NCBI GenBank assembly: GCA_021107335.1
Contig: JAIOSZ010000316.1
Coordinates: 1-17,812, forward strand
DNA length: 17,812 nt
Source of the DNA: Desulfuromonadaceae bacterium
GTDB lineage: Bacteria > Desulfobacterota > Desulfuromonadia > Desulfuromonadales > Syntrophotaleaceae
Direction: 5' to 3'
The notes beneath the pieces are model-generated. The model was not told the origin of the DNA, made no database searches, and saw only the letters and a program-made list of their open reading frames with translations. Positions 1 through 5,565 of the stretch are shown piece after piece. The position numbers were made by a program, and so were the translations under genes. Position 1 is the first letter of the stretch. Each line of letters starts with the position of its first letter.

Positions 1-411
1 ATGACCGCCCTGGTGATCATCCTCACCGGCGCCTATGAGAGTGGCCTGAGCGGCGCCGAGCTCACTGCCAGCGCCTTCAATCTCGGTATGCCGGGAAAGG
101 GGGGCTATATCGTTGCTATCGGTATCGCCTTTTTTGCCTTTTCCACTGCCATCAGCTGGTCCTATTACGGTGATCGTTCAGTGGAATATCTCTTCGGACC
201 CAAGCTGATCATGCCCTACCGAGTGCTGTTCTGCCTGCTGTTGCCGGTGGGCGCAGCCATTGAGCTGGAGCTGGTGTGGGCCATCTCCGATATCTTCAAT
301 GCCCTCATGGCCTGGCCCAACCTGGTAGGCTTGCTGTTCCTCAGCCCGCTGGTGTTGCGTATGACTCGAGAATACTTTGCCGACCCAGCACGGGTTTATC
401 CTCGGAGCTAA
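1..411 (+). CDS. Sodium:alanine/glycine symporter (AGCS family), C-terminal part
   Basis: This is the C-terminal 136 residues of an inner-membrane symporter that couples uptake of alanine or glycine to sodium or protons. The family signatures are a GxGGYIVAI-like stretch (residues 33-41), the helix FFAFSTAISWSYYGDRSVEYLFG (about 44-66; the WSYYG core is typical of the family's late helices), and two further hydrophobic segments at about 70-90 and 93-120. AGCS proteins are usually about 450-550 residues, so most of the gene lies upstream of the window. The ATG at position 1 is an internal methionine, not the real start. The stop is TAA-less: the frame ends at TAA 409-411 after a basic tail (VYPRS). 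Family assignment is strong; the exact substrate cannot be told from this fragment. Confidence 0.88.
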   Translation: MTALVIILTGAYESGLSGAELTASAFNLGMPGKGGYIVAIGIAFFAFSTAISWSYYGDRSVEYLFGPKLIMPYRVLFCLLLPVGAAIELELVWAISDIFNALMAWPNLVGLLFLSPLVLRMTREYFADPARVYPRS

Positions 412-421
412 TGGGTAGTCA

Positions 422-450
422 TTGATGGTTTTATTGTTAACGTGTAACAT
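422..450 (+). promoter_or_regulatory. Possible sigma-70 promoter upstream of the thioesterase gene
   Basis: TTGATG (422-427) and TAACAT (445-450) are separated by 17 bases, each matching 4 of 6 consensus positions. The pair lies in the 93-base gap between the symporter stop and the thioesterase start and would give a leader of about 45 bases. This is a match by eye only. Confidence 0.3.
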
Positions 451-504
451 GGATAGGCGCACGAGTTGTGCGGTTATGTGACAGGCAAAATCTGTGAGGA
501 CTGT

Positions 505-1044
505 ATGAATCTTTATTTTCGATTGCTTTGGATGATCTTGAGGCTCTGGTTCCGGCCGGGGTCGGTATCGCTGACAGAGCCCTTTCGACGTTCTTTTCGC
601 GTATTGCCCAGCGACTGCGATTTTAATCTGCATCTGACCAACAGCCGTTATTTTGCCTTGATCGATGTGGCACGGGTCGAACAGCTGGCTCGGTTGAAAT
701 TAATCGCTCCGCTGCTGAAAAAACGGTGGATGCCGCTTCTGAATGCTAGTGAGATCACCTTTATACGGCCGCTGCCCCCTTTGAAAACGTTCGACATCGT
801 TACCCGCATCGTGACCTGGGATGAAAAATATCTCTACCTTGAACAACGCTTTGAGACTCCCGGTACCCTGCATGCCGTTTCATTGGGTCGCGCCGCCTTT
901 GTGCATGGCCGGGAGTTGGTGCCGCCGGCCCAGGTTGCACTATTGGCCGGACATTCGGGTGAAGCGCCAGACAGTCCTGCCGTCATCGAGGGTTGGCACG
1001 TTCTACTGAAAGAGAAGAAAGTGCATTTTGCAGCAGAATCCTGA
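505..1044 (+). CDS. Hotdog-fold thioesterase-like protein (4HBT/THEM6-like)
   Basis: The protein has 179 residues and resembles the acyl-CoA thioesterase-like hotdog superfamily. A hydrophobic, aromatic N-terminus (residues 1-18) could be a membrane anchor. The hotdog signature follows at about residues 35-55: D-C-D-F-N-L-H-L-T-N-S-R-Y, in which the D-x-N-x-H-x-x-N-x-R-Y pattern is that of 4-hydroxybenzoyl-CoA-thioesterase relatives. The strand and helix pattern then runs through EITFIRPLPPLKTFDI to about residue 140. The frame stays open upstream to a TTG at 466, but ATG 505 is preferred because GAGGA (496-500) sits 4 bases before it. The predicted role is hydrolysis of an acyl thioester; the substrate is unknown. 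Its neighbours, a symporter and a sulfur transporter, do not explain the function. The gene probably reads through into the YeeE pair 42 bases downstream. Confidence 0.75.
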   Translation: MNLYFRLLWMILRLWFRPGSVSLTEPFRRSFRVLPSDCDFNLHLTNSRYFALIDVARVEQLARLKLIAPLLKKRWMPLLNASEITFIRPLPPLKTFDIVTRIVTWDEKYLYLEQRFETPGTLHAVSLGRAAFVHGRELVPPAQVALLAGHSGEAPDSPAVIEGWHVLLKEKKVHFAAES

Positions 1045-1086
1045 AAGCAAACGACTTACATATCTTTTAATTACAGGGGGAAATCG

Positions 1087-1625
1087 GTGAAACAGACAGA
1101 CGATCCAGGTAGTTGGAATCCCTATCTGGCCGGTGCCCTGACCGGTCTGGTGGCCGTTGCCTCGGTGTTTTTTCCGGCAAATTTTTGGGAGCCTCGACGT
1201 CCTTTGTGCGCAGCGCCGGCATGTTGGAGCGGCTGGTCAATTCCGAGCGAGTGGCCCAAAACAGTTATCTCAGCAAATATCTTCAGCCCGGCGTGTCGGG
1301 TATCGACTGGCAGTGGATGTTTGTGATCGGTATTCTGCTCGGCGCCTTGATTGCCGCCGCCACTTCTGGGTCCTTTCGCTTGCAGGTGGTGCCCGATATG
1401 TGGCAGCGGCGTTTCGGTGGTAAAACCGCTTTCAGCCGTGCGCTGACCGCCTTTGTCGGCGGTGCCATATTGTTGTTCGGTGCCCGGTTGGCCGGCGGCT
1501 GCCCTAGCGGCCACGGCTTGAGCGGGGTTATGCAACTGGCGGTGAGCGGTTTGGTGGCTCTGGTCTGTTTCTTTGCCGGCGGCATGTTGGTCGCGCGTCT
1601 GCTCTATGGAAAGGGGGACGAATAA
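1087..1625 (+). pseudogene. YeeE/YedE-family sulfur-compound transporter, first half, frameshifted
   Basis: This gene encodes the first half-protein of a two-gene YeeE/YedE membrane channel (TsuA/PmpA-PmpB-like family), thought to pass thiosulfate or related sulfur compounds. It starts at GTG 1087 with AGGGGG at 1075-1080. Frame 1 gives a normal N-terminus (SWNPYLAGALTGLVAVASVFF) as far as about 1176. The family sequence then continues in another frame (SGKFLGASTSFVRSAGM...) to TAA 1623-1625. The switch point is a run of six T at 1168-1173. One extra T there would restore an unbroken 179-residue protein. The conserved cysteine motif GGCPSGHGLSG lies near the C-terminus, at about 1493-1525. 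The stop overlaps the next gene's ATG by one base (TAATG), so the two halves are translationally coupled. The lesion could be a true mutation, a homopolymer sequencing error or a slippage site. Confidence 0.8.
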
Positions 1626-2152
1626 TGAACCTGCTGATTTGGGGACTGGCGACCGGGATCGCTTTCGGCTTTCTGCTGCAAAAAGGCCGGGTGTTGCGCT
1701 ACGATAAGCAGCTCGGAGCTCTGCGGCTCATCGACATGACCATTGTTAAATTTATGTTCTCTACGGTGCTGGTGGGCATGGTCGGTATCTATCTGCTGCA
1801 CGATATGGGGCTGATTTCCCTCAAGCTCAAGGCAACGATTCTTGGCGGCAATATCATCGGTGGTCTGATCTTCGGCGTAGGCTGGGGCCTGGTCGGTTAC
1901 TGTCCTGGTACCTCTATGGGCGCAATCGGCGAGGGACGGGTCGATGCTTTCTGGGGTATTCTCGGTATGCTTTTCGGTGCCGCCGTTTATGCTGAGGTCT
2001 ATCCTCAACTGAAGACGAGCGTGTTGACTTGGGGCAACTTTGGCAAAATCACCTTGCCGCAGTTGTTGGGGATTAATCACTGGCTGATCGTCGTTGTGAT
2101 GATCGTTTTAGCGCTGGGCATGTTTCGCTGGTTTGAAAAGAAGGGGCTTTGA
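1625..2152 (+). CDS. YeeE/YedE-family sulfur-compound transporter, second half
   Basis: This is a 175-residue integral membrane protein with about five hydrophobic helices (residues 3-17, 38-60, 69-90, 105-125 and 150-168). It carries the second-half family motif GWGLVGYCPGTSMGAIGEGR (about residues 89-108), whose cysteine is one of those thought to relay a sulfur substrate through the channel. Homologues occur either as one fused protein of about 350 residues or as two adjacent half-proteins; the second arrangement is present here. It begins at the ATG that overlaps the preceding stop (TAATG), so its translation probably depends on ribosomes finishing the first half. The upstream frameshift would interfere with that coupling. 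No rhodanese, TusA or other sulfur-handling gene is adjacent, so the substrate (thiosulfate, persulfide or polysulfide) is undetermined. Confidence 0.85.
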   Translation: MNLLIWGLATGIAFGFLLQKGRVLRYDKQLGALRLIDMTIVKFMFSTVLVGMVGIYLLHDMGLISLKLKATILGGNIIGGLIFGVGWGLVGYCPGTSMGAIGEGRVDAFWGILGMLFGAAVYAEVYPQLKTSVLTWGNFGKITLPQLLGINHWLIVVVMIVLALGMFRWFEKKGL

Positions 2153-2198
2153 GCCGGATAATCCTGGGTGCGATTCAGCCTGGCCTGTAATCCAAAAG

Positions 2199-2234
2199 AG
2201 GCGGTTCCCGTTTCGGGCGCTGCCTTTGATTTTG
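2199..2234. terminator. Probable bidirectional terminator between convergent genes
   Basis: AGGCGGTTCCCG (2199-2210), loop TTT, and CGGGCGCTGCCT (2214-2225) form an imperfect stem with a perfect CCCG/CGGG top. T-rich sequence (TTGATTTT) follows on the plus strand, and TCTTTTGG follows on the minus strand. It sits between the convergent YeeE and gnnB genes, where a shared terminator is expected. The rest of 2153-2315 shows nothing else recognisable. Confidence 0.5.
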
Positions 2235-2315
2235 GGCCCTTGCAGTTACCGGACGCTTCGCCTGGGATAATTAGGGTTCGGCGCTGCCGGTTCTGTGAGG
2301 CCATGATTTTCCCTC

Positions 2316-3410
2316 CTAAAAAGCCTCGACCAGTATCCGACAGATCCGTTCAATCTGGCCGGCGGTCAGTTCGGGGTACATCGGCAGCGACAGAACCCGC
2401 TCGGAAGCCGCTTCGGTCACCGGCAAGGATTGCTCGGCACAGGAGCAGCGCATGGCCTTCTGTCGATGCAGCGGGATGGGGTAGTAAATAGCCGAGGCGA
2501 TCCCGACCGCATTCAGAGCCGTCTGGAGTGTCTCCCGGACTTCGGTCATAATCGTATACTGATGGTACACGTGGTGCCCCTTGCCATTTTCCACCGGGGT
2601 AACCACGTTGGCGTCGGCAAGATGGCTGTTGTAGCATTGGGCATTGCAGCGCCGCGCTTCGTTATAGCTCTCGATCCGTTTGAGCTTGGCGCGAAGCACC
2701 ACGGCCTGTAGTTCATCGAGGCGGCTGTTGAAACCGATTATCTCATGCCGATAGGTTATCCGGCTGCCGTGGTTGCGCAGCATCCGTAGACGCTCGGCCA
2801 GTTCCTCATCATCGGTAACAATCATGCCGCCATCACGGAAACAACCGAGATTCTTGCTGGGGAAAAATGAGAAACAGCCGGCGTCACCCCAGGCACCGGT
2901 CATTTTACCGTTGTACGCGGCACCAAAGGACTGGGCACAGTCCTCGATCAAGCGCAGGCCATACCGCTCACACAGCTCCACAATGGGATCGAGGTCGGCG
3001 GGCTGCCCGAACAGGTGAACCGGCAGCACGGCGCGGGTTCGATCGGTGATGGCCGCCTCGATCAAGGTGGGGTCGATGTTGAAGGTTTCGGGATCGATGT
3101 CGACGAACACCGCTTTGGCACCTACATAGCGAATCGCCTCGCCGGTAGCAATAAAGGTAAAGGGTGTGGTGATCACCTCATCGCCCGGTCCGATGCCGCT
3201 GGCCAACAGCGCCAAGTGCAGGGCATCGGTGCCGGAAGCAACACCAATGGCGTACCGTACCCCGCAATAGGCGGCAATCTCCCCCTCCAGTGCGGCGCCG
3301 TGAGGGCCCAATATATAGCGAGTCGAATCGAGCACCTCCTGAAAACCGCTCTCGATTTCATGTCACAGGACCTCGTACTGGCCCCTGAGATCTACCGTCG
3401 GTATTTGCAT
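2316..3410 (-). pseudogene. gnnB: DegT/DnrJ/EryC1 sugar aminotransferase, GnnB-like, interrupted by TGA at codon 16
   Basis: This is a PLP-dependent aminotransferase of the DegT family. Next to a GnnA-type dehydrogenase and lpxA it is best read as GnnB, which aminates the 3-keto sugar to UDP-GlcNAc3N, the diamino precursor of amide-linked lipid A. The natural N-terminus starts at ATG 3410 (AGGA upstream) and reads MQIPTVDLRGQYEVL, then TGA (3365-3363), then HEIESGFQEVLDSTRYILGPH in the same frame. Homologues have a sense codon there, commonly Arg (CGA to TGA is one transition). The open frame after the stop, 3335-2316 (339 residues, GTG), holds the whole catalytic core: SGTDALHLAL cofactor-phosphate loop (34-43), ED-CAQ (131-135) and the Schiff-base lysine in SFFPSKNLG (K161 in this numbering). 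An AGGAG abuts that GTG with no spacer, so restart there would be poor. Confidence 0.85.
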
Positions 3411-3436
3411 AAATCCATCCTGACTGAGTTTCTAGC

Positions 3437-3474
3437 AAAAAACAGGCGAGGGTTCTGTCCTGCTGACCTCGCCT
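3437..3474 (-). terminator. Intrinsic terminator between gnnA and gnnB
   Basis: Read on the minus strand, AGGCGAGG (3474-3467) pairs perfectly over 8 bp with CCTCGCCT (3451-3444) around a 15-base loop. G then TTTTTT (3442-3437) follows. This is a standard rho-independent shape, 13 bases after the gnnA stop and 26 bases before the gnnB start. Confidence 0.75.
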
Positions 3475-3486
3475 ATCGGTGTACCG

Positions 3487-4437
3487 CTAAACAGTTGCGG
3501 GGCGCCCGAGTTGAGCGCTGATCTGCAGCGCCAGCTCCAGCGCCCGTTTACCGTCCTCCCCGGTAACCAACGGACGGGAGCCGGTCCTGACCGCTTCTAG
3601 AAAAGCACCGATTTCGGCCATCAGGCTGTCACCTTCTTCAAATTTCTGCTCCTTGATGGCAATGCCCGGCAGACCGGGAATCGGCATGCCTGCGCCGTCC
3701 TTGCGGCAAACGGCAATTTTACGTTTCTGGTAGTCGATGGCTAAGTAGGCATCCGACTGGAATATGCGAATCTTACGCATGGCGTATTGGCTTACCCGGC
3801 TGGCGGTCACGTTGGCCACGCAGCCGTTGTCGAATTCGATCCGGGCGTTGGCGATATCCCCCTCCTCGGAAAGAATAGGCACGCCGACGGCACTGATACG
3901 CTTAACGGCGGCCGGCACCATACTGAGGATGATGTCGATGTCGTGAATCATCAGATCGAGCACGACGTCGACGTCGGTGCCGCGCGACCTAAATGAAGTG
4001 AGGCGATGGGACTCAATAAACATTGGGTTTTTCAAAATGCCATTGAGTGCAGCGATGGCTGGATTGAAACGCTCCAGATGCCCGACCTGCAACGCGACAC
4101 CCTGTTTCTCGGCAGGTTCGATGAGTTCATCGGCTTCCGCGGCCGTCTGGGTGAACGGTTTCTCGACCAGCACATGGCAACCGGCGGCAAGCAGATCGCG
4201 GGTCACCGAATAATGGGCACAGGTTGGAACCGCCACCGATGCCATATCGATGCGGTCGAGAAGCTGATGGTAGTCAGTGAAGGCGCTAGTACCAGTTTCA
4301 GCAGCCACGGCGGCGGCTTTCTCCGCATCGCTATCGACCACCCCAACCAGATCAACCCCATCCAGAGCCGCATATTTCTGTGCATGAAATCTACCCAGGT
4401 ATCCGACCCCGATTACTGCAGCACGCAAATTGGCCAA
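3487..4437 (-). CDS. gnnA: UDP-GlcNAc 3-dehydrogenase-like Gfo/Idh/MocA oxidoreductase (GnnA-like)
   Basis: This is a 316-residue NAD(P)-dependent oxidoreductase of the Gfo/Idh/MocA family. Residues 10-15 form the Rossmann loop GVGYLG, EKP lies at 92-94 and is followed by GHLERFNP at 119-126, and D161/H165 lie in DLMIHD, where the family's catalytic His is expected. GnnA, known from Acidithiobacillus ferrooxidans, oxidises the 3-OH of UDP-GlcNAc, and its product is aminated by GnnB. The position between lpxA and a DegT aminotransferase on the same strand is the main reason for the specific call; the fold alone would allow other UDP-sugar dehydrogenases (WbpB or WlbA type). It starts at TTG 4437 with AGGAG at 4447-4443, 6 bases upstream, and lies 17 bases after the lpxA stop, so the two are surely co-transcribed. 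Confidence 0.85.
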   Translation of the reverse strand: MANLRAAVIGVGYLGRFHAQKYAALDGVDLVGVVDSDAEKAAAVAAETGTSAFTDYHQLLDRIDMASVAVPTCAHYSVTRDLLAAGCHVLVEKPFTQTAAEADELIEPAEKQGVALQVGHLERFNPAIAALNGILKNPMFIESHRLTSFRSRGTDVDVVLDLMIHDIDIILSMVPAAVKRISAVGVPILSEEGDIANARIEFDNGCVANVTASRVSQYAMRKIRIFQSDAYLAIDYQKRKIAVCRKDGAGMPIPGLPGIAIKEQKFEEGDSLMAEIGAFLEAVRTGSRPLVTGEDGKRALELALQISAQLGRPATV

Positions 4438-4454
4438 CGGAAGCTCCTTGTATG

Positions 4455-5225
4455 CTAGCGCGCGATCCCTCGCGAACTATTACGGAAGAAGGTAACAAAT
4501 GCTTCGAGCTCCATGCACCCTTTGAGCTCGATTTCAATCTTTTCCAAAGCTTCTTTGGTGCGCATGCCGGAGCGAAAGACCATTTTATAGGCCCGCTTGA
4601 TATCGCGAACAGCATCGTCGGAAAAGCCGCGCCGTTTCAGACCGATCTGATTTATGCCAACCGTCTTGGCCCGGTCGCCCTGGGCAATGGTGAAGGGGGG
4701 AATATCCTGGGCGACCATGGAACCACCGCTGATCATGACATGGCTGCCGATTCGGGCAAACTGATGAACGGCACACAATCCACCGAGAATGGAGAAATCG
4801 TCGACCGTTACATGGCCGGCCAGATTCGCGCTGTTGGCGAGAATAACTTGTTTGCCGATAAGACAATCGTGGGCGACATGAGAATAGGCCATGAGTAGAT
4901 TGTCGTTACCGATCACCGTCTGACCTCTACCTGCCGGTGTTCCCCGGTTAATCGTGACAAATTCACGCACCGTGTTACGGGCACCCATTTTCAACAGGGT
5001 TTTTTCCCCCTTATAATTCAGATCCTGTGGAGCCGCTCCGACCGACGCGAATTGAAAAATGCGGTTGTCCTGACCGATATCCGTCCAGCCCTCAACTACA
5101 GCATGGGCGCCGATGGTGGTCCCAGAACCGATGGCTACATGCTCTCCGATAACGGCATAAGGACCTATTTCAACTCCCTCGGCGATCTGCGCCCCTTCGT
5201 GAACTATTGCTGTTTGATGAATCAT
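4455..5225 (-). CDS. lpxA: Acyl-ACP--UDP-N-acetylglucosamine (or UDP-GlcNAc3N) O/N-acyltransferase LpxA
   Basis: LpxA catalyses the first step of lipid A synthesis in the cytoplasm: transfer of a 3-hydroxyacyl chain from ACP to position 3 of the UDP-sugar. The protein has 256 residues (E. coli LpxA: 262). A left-handed beta-helix of hexapeptide repeats occupies residues 1-190, and a helical C-terminal domain follows. H119 in SHVAHDC aligns with the catalytic H125 of E. coli. LAGHVTVDDFSILGG, AVHQFARIG and GLKRRGFS are close to universal LpxA blocks. The start is ATG 5225 with TTGAGGG 5 bases upstream. Being followed directly by gnnA and gnnB suggests that it prefers the 3-amino sugar and makes an amide bond, as in A. 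ferrooxidans and Leptospira. lpxD, fabZ and lpxB, its usual neighbours, are absent, so this could be a second lpxA locus. Confidence 0.95.
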   Translation of the reverse strand: MIHQTAIVHEGAQIAEGVEIGPYAVIGEHVAIGSGTTIGAHAVVEGWTDIGQDNRIFQFASVGAAPQDLNYKGEKTLLKMGARNTVREFVTINRGTPAGRGQTVIGNDNLLMAYSHVAHDCLIGKQVILANSANLAGHVTVDDFSILGGLCAVHQFARIGSHVMISGGSMVAQDIPPFTIAQGDRAKTVGINQIGLKRRGFSDDAVRDIKRAYKMVFRSGMRTKEALEKIEIELKGCMELEAFVTFFRNSSRGIAR

Positions 5226-5323
5226 ATTCCCTCAAGACTTTTCGCGTGGAGTAAAGGTCGCTTTAAGTGCCGCGTCGTTCTTTACATAGGCTTTGACCTG
5301 GAAACAATGAATGCCAGCAGTAA

Positions 5324-5351
5324 AGTATATCATTAAGTTTTCAAGTCGCAA
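5324..5351 (-). promoter_or_regulatory. Possible sigma-70 promoter of lpxA-gnnA
   Basis: On the minus strand TTGCGA (5351-5346) and TATACT (5329-5324) are 16 bases apart, about 100 bases before the lpxA start. The surrounding gap 5226-5489 is AT-richer than the genes. A minus-strand frame in it (5444-5232, TTG start, 70 codons) has no clear ribosome site or recognised family and is not called a gene. Confidence 0.4.
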
Positions 5352-5489
5352 CACGGCGTCCTCAAATGCCCTTAGTTCTACGCGCCTGGCGGCTTGATTC
5401 AAACTGGACAGATCCCGGTTGAGCACTTTGCCGAGTCCCCTCAACTGCAGTTCGGCGAATTGCCTGACAAACCAATTTTGTTGAAATGG

Positions 5490-5524
5490 AAAGGGGCAGC
5501 CGGTTATGACCGACTGCCCCTTTT
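5490..5524 (-). terminator. Hairpin terminator after the decarboxylase gene
   Basis: AAAGGGGCAG (5490-5499) pairs with CTGCCCCTTT (5514-5523), and inside it CGGT/ACCG close a TATG loop (5501-5512) beyond one mismatch. It begins 42 bases after the decarboxylase stop. On the minus strand the stem runs into TTTCCATTTC, and on the plus strand into TTTTGTTT, so it could work in both directions. The only nearby gene needing it is the decarboxylase. Confidence 0.7.
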
Positions 5525-5565
5525 GTTTGCTCCGATACCGGTGTGCAAAGTTCGGCTTCCCACTG

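Noticed and set aside
466..504. TTG start extending the thioesterase gene by 13 residues
   Set aside because: ATG 505 has a well-spaced GAGGA, while the TTG has no comparable site and the added residues do not resemble the family's N-terminus.
1122..1585. Minus-strand frames opposite the frameshifted YeeE gene
   Set aside because: The low-complexity Ala/Pro/Gly translation and complete overlap with clear family sequence on the plus strand make coding unlikely.
4006..4458. Plus-strand frame of 150 codons opposite gnnA
   Set aside because: It mirrors the Gfo/Idh/MocA gene, which has all its motifs on the minus strand. No start signal or family match is visible.
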